Shown piece by piece: positions 45,158 to 58,079 of a stretch of 64,000 nt of DNA (position 1 is the first letter of the stretch; every line of letters begins with the position of its first letter). The position numbers and the translations under genes were made by a program. The notes below the pieces were generated by a model. That model saw only the letters and a program-made list of their open reading frames with translations. It searched no databases and was not told the origin of the DNA. This DNA comes from Cymodocea nodosa (lineage: Eukaryota > Streptophyta > Magnoliopsida > Alismatales > Cymodoceaceae): contig CM072337.1 of NCBI GenBank assembly GCA_036874045.1, forward strand, positions 4,960,001 through 5,024,000, written 5' to 3'.

Positions 45158-46721
45158 GCGGGAAAGATTTTCTTTACAAAGTTTACAAATAACCTAAGTC
45201 CCCGTGTCATTAGTGTTTAAATAGGGTTTTTAGGCGTATAACTCAACGTGAAGATAAGTCGGGTTTAGAAATTAAATAAATATTGAATAAAGTTTATTCA
45301 ATCAAGGTACCTGAAATATTCAAGTATAACTCGTTGAGTTAACTAACCTAACGAGTAAAACGCTGTCTAGAGGCAGTTTTACACGTTACCTTATCTAATA
45401 TAACGTCTAGTTAGTACACTTAAACAAGTTTCAGATGCTTCCAACTAAAACCTTCCGAAAACAACACACATGCTAAAACTTTGCATTATCTTGAGAACAT
45501 AGTAAACTATTTGAACATTTTGTCATTTGAATCTAGAATAGTTTCTTTGTCTTTTTAAATTATTTCATCAAGATTTTAAGAGGACATTAATTCAGATTAA
45601 CTAAGATTTGTATTTTAAATTATATTAATCTGTTTTTGACATTGTTAATGCTCCCCCTACAAATATACTTCAAATATATTCAATCAAAATACAAAATATA
45701 CTTGTAGTGACAATAGATGTTAAGTATAACTATACTTTTACATTTTCTTTTCAGAGACTTCCGTTATCCTGACATCATCAAAAATGATTTCCAGAATCAA
45801 TTCCTACTGTATATGAATCAAAACACAACTTTGAACTCAATTCGATTAATTCAAGGAGAATAAAAGAATGTATCTCAAATAAACATTTTCAAAAGTACTA
45901 ATGTTGATTCAATAAATCAGTAGTCATATTGGTATAAACTATATGCGATTCAAAGATATCTATAATTAATGAAACAACTTTTTCTTTTCAAAACAGTAAA
46001 TATTGATAATTTTCTTTAAAAGTTAGTTTGAAAAGTTTTAATCATACAAGAGCTTTCTAATGTACTCGTGTAATGAGCTTTCAGTCAACAATCCCAGATC
46101 TGATCAGGACCTTAGGTTGCCAGATTTAAAGAATCCTTTTTCAGGACAACAATCCTTACATACCTATCTGCTCAAGTACAAAAGGCTCATGATCAAATTG
46201 ATCAATAAACTCTCAAAGATTTTCACTTTGTAAGCACTTTTCATTTTAAGCACAGTATATATGTATTCCAATAATACAAATGCAATAAAACACAAATCTC
46301 ATACAATTTTTACTTCTATGATTGTACTGAAAATATGAATCAGTTTCAATAAGCTTATACTTTTGATTAACAGTTTAAGATGAGTTTCATATAACTTATT
46401 CTACAAGTTTAATCAATTAAGTCAAATTTATGCATGATCATATGCATTTTCCTTGATTCAAAGAAAACATTTAATCAAAATTTCAGAATGTCAGAAGTAT
46501 TTAATGTTTTTCATATAAACTTCCACTTAAAATCGTAAAAACCATTAAAATTGATAAACTACTTAAAATCAATAAGATACTACTATGATTTTACAATAAA
46601 TATATAGTATCTTAAGCAGCAGTTTAAATATTACTTTAGATATTTATAATAAGTATATAATATCTATGAGGTGAACAACATCATCAATAATACTTATCTT
46701 TTTATGTGGAGTTTAAGCATT
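45158..46721 (-). promoter_or_regulatory. Sirevirus C region between pol and accessory ORF: shared block, internal PPT, TATA-like box
   Basis: From pol leftwards: the block shared with B (46640-45662), an internal PPT (GTAGGGGGAG, 45651-45660), then an AT-rich stretch with GTTAACTCAACGAGTTATAC (about 45346-45327) and CGTTGAGTTATA (45248-45237), then AAACCCTATTTAAACAC (45229-45213), and the accessory ATG 58 bp on. The TATA-like box with an ACCCTA telobox-like word recalls plant core promoters. Inferred, not shown. Confidence 0.55.
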
Positions 46722-49700
46722 TTACACATCACATAGCCTACAAATACCTAAATTTAATCTAATGTTGCAGAATGTATTTTCGTCTTGAGGTTTTGTAAAT
46801 ATATCAGCTAATTGATTTTTACTAGACACAAATTCTAATTTAATTTTTCCTTTAATTACGTTATCTCTTAGAAAATGATTTCTAACCTCTATATGCTTTG
46901 CTCTTGAATGTAATACAGGATTTTTGGAAAGATTTATTGCAGAACTACTGTCACAATAAATCTCAGTTGTATCATAAGATAATCCAAAATCTTCTAAAGT
47001 TTGCCTTATCCACAGAATCTGAGTGCAACACAGTGCAGCAACAACATATTCAGCTTCTGTAGTAGAAAGTGCTACACAGTTTTGCATTTTACTAAACCAT
47101 GACACCAAATTATTTCCCAATAATTGACATGTGCCACTAGTACTCTTTCTATCAGATTTAGATCCTGCATAATTAGCATCAGTATATCCCATAAGATCTA
47201 TTAAACTATCCTTAGAATAATACAGTCCGTTATTTTTAGTTCCTTATATATATCTAAATATTCTTTTAACTGCAATTAAGTGTGATTCTTTAGGATTAGA
47301 TTGAAATCTAGCACAAACACACACAACAAACATAATATCAGGTCTACTAGCAGTCAAATAAAGTAAAGAACCAATCATACTTCTGTATTTTCTTTGATCT
47401 ATAGATTTTCCTATGTCATCAATATCTAACTTTAAAGTAGTACTCATAGGAGTTCCTCGAATCCTTGTATCATTAAAATTAAATTTCTTAAGCATTTCAT
47501 CTGCATATTTTTCCTGATTTAAAAATATACCTTTATCCATTTGCTTAATTTGAAGTTCTAGAAAATATGAAAGTTCTCCTATCATACTCATTTCAAACTG
47601 ATTAGTCATCTCTTCAGAGAATATTTCTATCAACTTATCAGAGGTTGCTCCAAAGATTATATCATCCACGTATATTTGAACAACAATCTGATCTTTACCA
47701 TCTCTCTTAATAAATAGAGTATGATCCACTTTTCCCATGATATATCCTTTTTCTATTAAAAAAGTAGACAATCTTTCATACCATGATCTAGGTGCTTGCT
47801 TCAAACCATATAAGGCTTTCTTCAATTTATACACAAAGTCAGGATTTTTAATATCTTCAAATCCAGGTGGTTGTTTTACATAGACTTCTTCATTAATTAA
47901 ACCATTTAGAAATGCACTCTTTACATCCATTTGATATAATTTAAAATCCATATAACAAGCATAGGCCAATAATATTCTAATACTTTCTAACCTAGCCATA
48001 GGAGCAAATGTTTCATCATAATCTAATCCTTCTTCCTGTGTATACCCTTGTGCAACTAATCTAGCTTTATTCCTTATAATTTGACCAGTTTCGTTAGTTT
48101 TGTTTCTAAAGATCCACTTTGTACCTATTATGGACTGATTTTCTGGTGGAGAGACTAATTCCCATACATCATTTCTAATGAATTGATTTAGTTCTTCTAG
48201 CATTGCCACTATCCAATTTTCATCAGATAATGCTTCTTGTATATTCCTTGGTTCCACCATAGAAACAAACATACACATACTATTTAAATTTACTGAAGCT
48301 CTAGTTTTAACTCCCTCATTAATATTACCAATGACTTGAGTAATGGGATGTGATGAAGAATAATGCCAATTTCTCTGATTTTACTCGATATTCTCATCAA
48401 CATCTGAAAGTCCATCACTTTCATCATTAGTTTGATCATTTAAGTTCATATTTTTGATTTTCTCAGATAAATCATCAATCTCTCTATTGATCTTTAACTC
48501 ATTTGGAAAATTGATCATATCATCATTATCAACTTTAGATTGAGATTCTCTAAGAGAATTTTCATTGAAGCTTACATGGAGGGTTTCTTCAATAGTCCTA
48601 GAAGTCTTGTTATATACTTTATAGGCTTTACTTCTAGTAGAGTAACCGACAAAAATTCCTTCATCCGATTTGGCTTGAAATTTATCCCTTTTATCCTTAG
48701 TATTAAGAATAAAACACTTGCAGCCAAATGGTTTCATATAGGAAATTTTTGGAACCCTATTAAACAAAATTTCAAAAGGAGTTTTACTAACATGAGGTCT
48801 TAAATGACTTCTGTTAATAACATAACAAGCTGTATTTACTACTTATGCCCAAAGATTTTGAGGTAACTTATGTTCATTCAACATATTTCTGGCCATTTCT
48901 TGAAGTGATCTATTCTTTCTCTCAACAACACCATTTTGACACGGTGCTCTTGGAAAAGAAAATATGTGATCAATGCCATGCTCATTACAATAGTTATCCA
49001 TTTGATCATTATCAAATTCAGTTCCATGATCACTCCTAAGTTTTTGAATAGAGACACTTTGCTCATTTTGAACAAAATTGCAAAACATTTTAAATTTTTC
49101 AAAAACTTTTGTCTTAGATGCTAGAAAATATACCCAAATGTATCTAGAGAAGTCATCTACTAAAACAAATACATACCGTTTACCACCAAGACTCATGATT
49201 CTTGTTGGTCCAAATAGATCCATATGTATAAGTTCTAAGACTCTCTTGCTTGAAATATCAGTTTTGGATTTAAAAGAGTTTTTGTGAAGTTTACCTAACT
49301 CACATGCATCACACATTAAGTTCTTTGAGTATTTAATCTTTGGTAAACCTCTCACTAAATGTTTTCTAGATAGTTTATGTAGCAGTCTCATATTTATATG
49401 CCCAATCCTTCTATGCCATAGATATGCATCACTAGTTTCAACTAGCAAACATGAATTTAAATCAACTACATCAGAAGGTAAAGATAAAATACATACAGAA
49501 CCTTTTCTTTTAGCAATAAACTTAATTTCATCTGTATTTTTATCAATTATTTTGCATACATTATCTTCAAATACTACATAATATCCATTTTCAGTTAGTT
49601 TTATGACACTCAGCAAATAAAATCCTAGGTTTTTTACATATAGTACATTCGAAATAACATAAGTAGGAGTTATTTGAACATTGCCCATACCTATGATTTT

Positions 49701-49830
49701 ATCTTTGCTTTTGTTTCCAAATGTTACATTTCCTTTCATGGTATTTGTAAAATTTTGTAATAGACTTTTTTTGTCCGGTCATGTGACTTGACGCTCTATT
49801 GTCCAAGATCCATTTTGATGTTGTTTCCTC
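46722..49830 (-). pseudogene. pol: Sirevirus C pol: protease remnant, integrase, RT, RNase H
   Basis: Reverse strand, one main frame from 49739 to 46722. The protease active site (about 49830-49770) is shifted. Then NVTFGNKSKDKIIG, FIAKRKGSVC, WHRRIGH and CDACELGKLH (zinc finger), [19 protein letters not shown] and [11 protein letters not shown] (integrase triad). RT has RLVAQGYTQEEG, QMDVKSAFLNG and YVDD (in [12 protein letters not shown]). RNase H has YTDANYAGSK, STTEAEY and YCDSSS, ending QLADIFTKPQDENTF. In-frame stops at 48843-48845, 48381-48383 and 47244-47246. Close to G in plan but another subfamily. Confidence 0.9.
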
Positions 49831-49842
49831 CTGCAACACAAA

Positions 49843-51643
49843 TTAAGAAAAACTTTTTCTTGGTACCCAATGTTGTTGAGGACCAAGTTCATTAAACGCA
49901 TATATCTTCTTTTTGTTTAAAAATAGTTTGACATTATCATTTATATTCTTATTAGTTGTTAGTACTATTGATTTATCATTAGCTTCATACTCACATATAG
50001 CATCATTGCTTTTGCTATCATTCTTTTTGTTTTCAGATGTAGTATAATGAAGACCAAACATATTTTTATCAGATGTTAATTTATTTTGGTCATGGTTATA
50101 CATTTCTGTAAGTTCATATCAAGATTTTGTACTTGTATTAACACTTTCCGTACTTACAAAATCATTTTTTGCACAAGAATTTTTTTGTTTTATCATATGC
50201 AGAATGAGTAATTGGTCTAATACTAGTGTATTGAATTACATGCTCAGGTTTCTGAATTTTCAGTTTACTACAATTGTCTGAAATTTTAGAAACATTAGAA
50301 ACTGAATTTTCAGAATAAGAAACAAGATTTTTAGAAACATTTATAGTCATGTTAGAAGTACAATTTGACAAATCACATTGATTTATATTATTACTACATG
50401 ATTCATCCCTTGAAGTATCTACTTCTACATATTTATTACCTTGTTTCATAATAAAAGGAATTTTAGTCTTAGATTTACTTGAATTGCAACTAATAAATCT
50501 TTTATTGGCTTGAGATTCAGGATATTCAGGATAATCAAATCCTAAGCCAAATTTATAAGACACAACAGGGGTACTAGTTAGTTTGTCTAACTTAGTTTGA
50601 CTTAAATTCCATTTCTCAAAGGTAGAATTTAAATCTTGCACTCTTAGTTTTAATTTATCTATCTCTAATTCAAGTTCCTTTATATTGTTTCTCAACATTT
50701 CATTTTCAGATTCTATCTTTAATTTTTCAGCATTTATATTCTGTATTTGTTCATGCAAGATACATTCATTAAATCTAAATTTTTGTAAATCTCTAGCATG
50801 ATTTTCATTATCACATTTAAACTTTTCTAAAATAGTAGACAAGAAACAATTTTCTTCTTCCATAATGGATGAAGATTTTCTAATATTCTTATTTTCTAGT
50901 TTACAAACTTTAAGTTTTTGTAATAATGCATGATAAGCACATAATAATTCATCAAAGTTGAAATCTGAATGACTTTCAGGATCAGATATTACCTTAGACC
51001 CATCTGCCATGAAGCATGAGCAACGTCTTCTAACTCTTGTTCTCCTTCTGAATGTGAAGATTTTGATGCTGATTCCTCAGATTCAGACACTTCAGACGTG
51101 TCATCTCAAGTGACCTTCAAAGCCTTTTTCTTGTAAAACTTTTTCTTAGTTTTCTGAGCCGTCTTCTTCTGATTTGTCCTATTTTAAAGAGTTTATGATA
51201 TCAAGAAATCTGGAAAACATCTCAGAAATATTCTCGTCTTCATGCATCTTAAAGAGTTCCTACTTATGAATCAACATGTTTATTTTTGTCTCTTTAACTT
51301 GAGAAGTACCTTCACGTGAAACTTCTAATGCATGCCACACCTCGTAAGCAGATTTATATGCTGACACTTTACTAAACTGTTCATAACTCAATGCACAAAA
51401 TAAAATAATTAAGCCCTTAGCATTCAGAGTTTCATTTTCTTTTTCAGTAATTGTCCAAGTATTATAAGGAGTAGTTAACGGAGTATATGGTTTAGAAATC
51501 ATGAACCACAACTTATGATCTATACTTTGAAGAAAAACAGTCATCCTATATTTCCAATATTCAAAATGTATTCCATCAAATAAAGGAGGACGATTAAGAT
51601 TTTGGCCTTCATATAAAGAAAAATTACCATTTCGAGTAGCCAT
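49843..51643 (-). pseudogene. gag: Sirevirus C gag and linker with internal deletion of the zinc knuckle
   Basis: Start at 51643 as in D (MATRNGNFSLYEGQNLN). The first 130 codons match D closely. Near 51180 the sequence jumps from the FLDIINSLK region to the segment after the knuckle; relative to D about 450 bp (58131-58583), including the CCHC knuckle and basic region, are gone. The coiled-coil linker continues (51010-50162: IKELELEIDKLKLRVQDL) and then a Ser/Asn-rich part to 49843. One stop at 51260 and several shifts. Confidence 0.85.
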
Positions 51644-51829
51644 TTTACCTTAGATTTTTCAACCTATTTGATTTTAAACAGTCTAAAAACTTTAAAACAA
51701 CTTGAGCCTTAAATCAATAGAGTTAAACGTATGCTCAGATATTAATTTCTGTTTAAAAACAAGGAAGGTAGAATAAGCAATGATATTAAATAAGTTGGTA
51801 TCGATTTTATATCAAAGATTATTAACAAA

Positions 51830-51841
51830 GCTCTGATACCA
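51830..51841 (-). other. Primer-binding site of Sirevirus C (initiator tRNA-Met)
   Basis: TGGTATCAGAGC on the reverse strand, two bases from the end of the central LTR. This shows that the LTR at 51844-53521 is the 5' LTR of C. Confidence 0.93.
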
Positions 51842-51843
51842 CT

Positions 51844-53521
51844 TGTAGGATCGTATGGCTACACAAGAGGGGGGTGAATTGTGTATTTTTAATATTTTCT
51901 GAAATATAATAGAGACTTTAAAACTCAAAAACAAGTCGAGACATTATTTTCATAAAATCATTTTTATTCAAGGTTTCAATTACAATATACAATTCAATTC
52001 TCCTCAGAAATTGTAGATGCAATTATATTTCGATACCATGTATCATCTAAACAATTTCATAACTACAAACAGAGAAAACTAATTTGCGAAATTTAAAACT
52101 TTTCTCCCTGTTTGAGATATTTCTTCTTCTTCTTTTTCTTCTTCAGCAATTCTTCAGTGATGAATATCTTGTCTTTTCATGCTTCACCGAATTTGCTTTC
52201 TTCTGATACTTCAAATCTTCAGTGATGAAAATCTTACCTTTTTATGCTTCACTGAACTTTCTTCCTTCTGATACTTCAAATTTTCAGTGACGAAAATCTT
52301 ACCTTTTTATGCTTCACTGAACTTTGTTCCGCTTGAGAGATTTTCCCCGAGAAGGTGTTTTTGATCCCTGAAAAAGATTTTTCTTTTGGTGTGCAGGGAT
52401 GGTTTGATCCTTGAAAAGATATTTCATTTTGTGTGCAAGGATAAATTGATCAACGAGAATTCTATACCTTTTATACTATATCTTCATTTCATGCATATCC
52501 TTCACGTTTAACCACCACCAGTTTTCCACTTCTCCACGTCTTTTCTTTTTCCTTCATTGAAACACACACGTTCTAACCCACGTTTATATTTCGAATTTTC
52601 TTTAATCATCAGTCTTAGATCTCTGAAAAATTTCCTGCAAAATAAACTTTCCCGTCTAAAGGTTTTCCATTAGTGTAATAAGAAGTCGTTACTTTAATGT
52701 TAACTAAACGAGTAACACAAGTATATATATAACTTAACGTTTCTAACTTCACTAGTTCCTCATGTGCCATTTCACGTGACAAGTATTGTATCTAACTCAA
52801 CGAACTAAGTCCGTGGTGTTATGCTGTCTCAACGAACCATCTCCGTTGTATTATGATAACTCAACGAACCATCTCCATTGTGTTATGCTAATTCAACGAA
52901 CCAGTAATAAACAAATGTTTTTATAATAAGAATTTTACCACGTGCAAAAATAACAACTTAAGTTTATAATGCTAACCTAACGCGTTGCCTTAGTGTTCAA
53001 TATAGCAAGTCAACGTGTTTAGTTATGTTAACTTAACGAGTTAAACATGTGCACCTCACGTGATACAATACAACATTCGTAACTTATAATTTCACCACGT
53101 GTATAACACTAACTTAACGAGTTCGTCTCTTCTTTTACTCACTAACTTAACGAGTTATCACGTGACCTATTTTAACTTTTAAGCCTCTAACTTAACGAGT
53201 TCTCACGTGACCTCTATACAAACAAAACTCTAACTTAACGAGTTGTCTAAACGTGCACTGTTCATGATACAGAAGATATAACATTAAAACATATCATGCT
53301 TTTCAATAAAAACACACGTTAACTTAACGTTTAGCTAAATGAGAAATTAATGCAATGAAACGACTAGTTATTAACTTTAGATCCAATACAGACAAGTATT
53401 TATATCAGTAAGCTTTTTCTATATTAATTGATGATTTTAATTTCTTTTCACAAGCAATAGTAATTGAGCAAATATGATTATTTTCATTCAGCACACATCA
53501 TCAAAACAAAAATACTCAACA
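51844..53521 (-). repeat. Central LTR shared by Sireviruses C and D, 1678 bp
   Basis: Starts TGTTGAGTATTTTTG at 53521, ends ACGATCCTACA at 51844. It has a PBS on one side (C) and a PPT on the other (D). U3 carries units of CTAACTTAACGAGTT followed by TCACGTGACC (53145-53245), with at least six CACGTG G-boxes between 52750 and 53210, and AACTCAACGAAC words (52797-52905). Longer than the D 5' LTR (1363 bp), which has lost parts. Confidence 0.93.
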
Positions 53522-54022
53522 ATCTCCCCCTTTTTTATGATGACAAAACCATATTAAATCAATTATGAAATATATATAAGTCAACAAAGCACCTTCGTTG
53601 GGTTAACTTTTAATTCAACAAACTTGTTTGTTGACTTAAGTTCACTTAAGTTTATTTCTATTGTTTGTGTAAATTTTACCTCTCAGAACTAAAAACTCTC
53701 AAATGTCAATAATTTTATAAGTATCAGTTTTCTAATTATCATCTGTCAAATTACAATAACTATTTAAATAGCATCTCCTTTTATAATATATATATGCAAT
53801 TAAGATCATAATCATCTTTTTATAATATTTCTCCCCCTTTTTGTCATTAATCAAAAAGATAATCACAAAGAATATATATACATATATAAGAGATATAATT
53901 ACAACAACTATTTCTGTAAAAAAGAATAATAATTGAAGACATTTACAGAAAAATGTATTATTCAATGAATCAAACAAGTAATACAAACATTACATTTTTT
54001 ATTCAGAAACAAACAAAAACAG
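53522..54022 (-). other. 3' untranslated region of Sirevirus D with doubled PPT
   Basis: Reverse-strand AAAAAAGGGGGAGAT at 53522-53536 touches the LTR; AAAAAGGGGGAG at 53831-53842 is the second copy. Otherwise AT-rich with no gene; near-identical to 42367-42855. Confidence 0.85.
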
Positions 54023-55755
54023 TTATCGACCCCTCCTAAGTATATCACTTATAGCATTACATATTTTATCTCCTAGATGCCTAATATCATTTCTGATGTC
54101 GTTAAGCACTACATCTAAGTCAGGAGGTAGCTGGGTTTGCTGTTCTGCTTGAACTGAATAACTTTGTTGTTGTTGTTGTTGTTGTTGTAGTTAAGGTTTA
54201 TGCATGGCTTGGAATTTTTGCAAATCTTTGACACTAAATGCTTCATGCCTTTAGTTTCAGAGGGCCAGTCGGATAAATTCAATTGGCTTGCAATGAGTCT
54301 ACATACAACATCACCATAAAATATCTTTGAACTCATATGCTGTAGTTGAGAAGTGAAAACATCAAATCAATTGATTTGAATTCTATTTAGCAAGCTATAA
54401 GTTGCATATAAACAACTTCTGTTGACTTCCATATTGTGTCCAACTCTCTGAAATAAATTTGCGTGCAATATATTTGCAATAAACCTTGCCTTTGCATTCA
54501 GATTTTCCATTAATCTCATTTCAAAATATACATCTGGAATTTTTGATAAAGACTGAATGTTCCATTCCAGTTGTCTAATCATATCAAATCTGTTTGTAAC
54601 AACAACACCTTCATTCTTTAATCCCAAAACTTCAAAAATTAACTCATGAGATAATATAAACTCCTATTCATTTATTTGAGTTTTCAGAAAATTTCCATTC
54701 TTGACCAGATTGCTATAAAAAGCTGCAATAAGCTCTATGTATTGCTTCCATTTCGTTCCTACTGGCAAGAATTTTATGAGGCCTTGAAACTGAAACAGAT
54801 CTCTTATGTCCATCAAATTTCTGAATTTTATTGGACGAGCATGCAGAATCTGACATGTAATCAGATTATTATATTTCTGTAATGCTTCTTCAGATCTAAA
54901 ATGAATTGTATTACCTTGAATGTTTAACATTGTACACAAAGAAGGTGATACCTGAAGCTGTGATTCAGAGTTTATTTCATCTTCAGGAACCTCTTCTTCG
55001 AAATGAATGTCATGTTGTTCCTTTTCCAAAATATTATCTTGAAGCTGCTCAGGTAAGCTTGATTCTTCAGCTTCAACAGTGTTAGGAACATTGTCAATAT
55101 GCTCAACATTCATCTGTTCAGTCTCTATGGAATGTCTAGAGTACAATTTTTCTACAAATTCTACAGCCAGTGTATCTATCTATAATTGTTCATTTTGTTC
55201 AACAGATATTTCCATTGATTCATGCTGTGAATTCTCAAACTCTGCTTCTATAGATTCCGTAGAAGGCTGATTAACTTTTAGCTCTTCTAGAGTCTTAACA
55301 ATTTCAATATCTGCTACTCCAAACAATTTAGCTTGTGAACTAGTTACTGCCTCAACATTGTCAATTATATCTTCAATAACTTGTTCAATGTCAGGTGCCT
55401 GATGCTTTGATTTGTCAATTTCTGCATCATCAAGACTTGTATTAATAGAAAAACTTGAGCTTATATTTGACTTGTATTTCTTCTCAAGCTTTCTAGCAAG
55501 GGAAAATAAAGTCTCATTATCTTCATCATTTTCAGTGTGTTCGGAACTGATGAGTTTATCAGATGCACAAAAAGGTACAATGTCTAGACATACATTGTCC
55601 TTTGGAAATAAATTTTCATCTGATTTTCCTTTTTCAATAGACTTTGTCTTTGAAGACATAACTTTTCTGATTTTCCTTCTACTATAACATTTCTGTTTCT
55701 CCTCTTCAAGTATTGCTATTTTCTTTTCAAATTGCTCCATAAAATTTTTCTACTT
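54023..55755 (-). pseudogene. Sirevirus D accessory ORF, 5' third missing, fused to integrase remnant
   Basis: From about 55755 the reading matches C's accessory ORF from FMEKFEKK on (here FMEQFEKK), through the acidic middle (SMEISVEQNEQL) and the shared domain (FQFQGLIKFLPVG, LIAAFYSNLVKN, GLKNEGVVVTNRFD, NLNAKARFIANIL, NRIQIN) to ILRRGR-stop at 54023. It lacks the basic N-terminus and promoter region, removed by the deletion that joins it to integrase. Stops near 55180, 54664 and 54367, and a one-base loss near 54243. Confidence 0.82.
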
Positions 55756-56783
55756 CTATTAATAATATAACAAGCTGTATTTACTGCTTCAACCCAAAGA
55801 TTTTGACGTAACTTATTTTCATTCGACATAGTTCTGGCCATTTTTTGAAGTGATCTATTCTTTCTCTCAACAACACCATTTTGACACGGTGCTCTTGGAA
55901 AAGAAATTCTGTGATCAATGCCATGCTCATTACAATAGTTATCCATTTGATCATTATCAAATTCAGTTCCATGATCACTCCTAGGTTTTTGAATAAAGAC
56001 ACTTTGCTCATTTTGAACAAAATTGCAAAACATTTTAAATTTTTCAAAAACTTATGTCTTAGTTGCTAGAAAATATACCCAAGTGCATCTAGAGAAGTCA
56101 TCTACTAAAACAAATACATACCGTTTACCACCAAGACTCAAGATTCTTGTTGGTTCAAATAGATCCATATGTATAAGTTCTAAGACTCTCTTGCTTGAAA
56201 TATCAGTTTTGGATTTAAAAGAGTTTTTGTGAAGTTTATCTAACTCACATGCATCACACATAAAGTTCTTTGAGTATTTAATCTTTGGTAAACCTCTCAC
56301 TAAATGTTTTCTAGATAGTTTATGTAACAGTCTCATATTTATATGCCCAATCCTTCTATGCCATAGATATGCATCACTAGTTTCAACTAGCAAACATGAA
56401 TTTAAATCAACTGCACCAGAAGGTAAAGATAAAATACATACAGAACCTTTTCTTTTAGCAATAAACTTAATTTCATCAGTATTTTTATCAATTATTTTGC
56501 ATACATTATCTTCAAACACTACATAATATCTATTTTCAGTTAGTTTTATGACACTCAGCAAATTAAATCCTAGGTTTTCTACATATAGTACATTCGAAAT
56601 AACACAAGTAGGAGTTATTTGAACATTGTCCATACCTATGATTTTATCTTTGATTTTGTTTCCAAATGTTACACTTCCTTTCATGGTATTTGTAAAATTT
56701 TGTAATAGACGTTTTTGTTCGGTCATGTGACTTGACGCTCCACTGTCCAAGATCCATTTTGATGTTTTTTCCTCCTGCAACAC
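55716..56783 (-). pseudogene. pol: Sirevirus D protease end and integrase, truncated by deletion
   Basis: Protease with WILDSGASSHMTEQK (about 56755-56710), then the integrase zinc finger (WHRRIGH, CDACELDKLH), [19 protein letters not shown] and [13 protein letters not shown]. The reading stops in the middle of integrase: after YIINRS (about 55755) it runs out of frame into the accessory ORF. RT and RNase H are absent. Element D therefore cannot move by itself. Confidence 0.88.
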
Positions 56784-58079
56784 AAATTAAGAAAAACTTT
56801 TTCTTAGTACCCAATGTTGTTGAGGACCAAGTTCATTAAACGCATATTTCTTCCTTTTGTTTAAAAATAGTTTAACATTATCATTTATATTATTATTAGT
56901 TGTAAGTACTATTGATTTATCATTAGCTTCATACTCACATATAGCATTATTGCTTTTGCAATCATTCTTTTTGTTTTAAGATGTAGTATGATCAAGACCA
57001 AACATATTTTTATCAGATGTTAATTTATTTTGGTCATCCTTATACATTTCTATTAGTTCATACCAAGATTTTGTACTTGTATTAACACTTTCTGAACATA
57101 CAAAATCTTTTTCTGCACAAGAATTTTTTGTTTTATCACATGCAGAATGAGTAATTGGTCTAATACCAGTGTATTGAATTACTTGCTCTGGTTTCTGAAT
57201 TTTCAATTTACTACAATTGTTTGAAATTTTAGAAACATTAGAAACTGAATTTCCAGAATAAAAAATAAGATTTTTAGAAACATTTATAGTCATGTTAGAA
57301 GTACAATTTGACAAATCACATTGATTTATATTATTACTGCATGATTCATCCCTTGAAGTATCTACTTCTACATATTTATTACCTTGTTTCATAATAATAG
57401 GAATTTTAGTCTTAGATTTACTTGAACTGCAACTAATAAATCCTTTATTGGCTTGAGATTCAGGATATTCAGGATAATCAAATCCTAAGCCAAATTTATA
57501 AGACACTGCAGGGGTACTAGTTAGTTTGTCTAACTTAGTTTGACTTAAATTTCATTTCTCAAAGGTAGAATTTAAATCTTGCTCTCTCACTTTTAATTTA
57601 TTTATCTCTAATTCAAGTTCATTTATATTGTTTCTCAACATTTCATTTTCAGATTCTATCTTTAATTTTTCAGCATTTATATTCTGTATTTGTTCATGCA
57701 AAATACATTCATTAAATCTAAATTTTTGCAAATCTCTAGCATGATTTTCATTATCACATTTAAATTTTTCTAAAGTAGTAGATAGGAAACAATTTTCTTC
57801 TTCCATAATGGATGAAGATTTTCAAATATTCTTATTTTCTAGTTTACAAACTTTAAGTTTTTGTAATAATGAATGATAAACACATAATAATTCATCAAAG
57901 TTGAAATCTGAATGACTTTCAGGATCAGATATTACCTCAGACTCATCTGCCATGAAGCACACATGAGCAACGTCTTCTAACTCTTGTTCTCCTTCTGAAT
58001 GTGAAGATTTTGCTGTTGATTCCTCAGATTCAGACTCTTCAGACGTGTCATCCCAAGTGACCTTCAAAGCCTTTTTTTT
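56784..58079 (-). pseudogene. Sirevirus D linker between gag and protease (coiled coil)
   Basis: Same frame as gag and protease. Acidic Ser/Glu segment (EESESEESTAKSSHSEGEQE, around 58040), a coiled coil (57806-57552: NINELELEINKLKVREQDL), then a Ser/Asn/Lys-rich part (57506-56976). Stops near 58078, 57822, 57550 and 56976. Sirevirus gags are long and include such coiled coils; the part may act in particle assembly. Confidence 0.7.
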
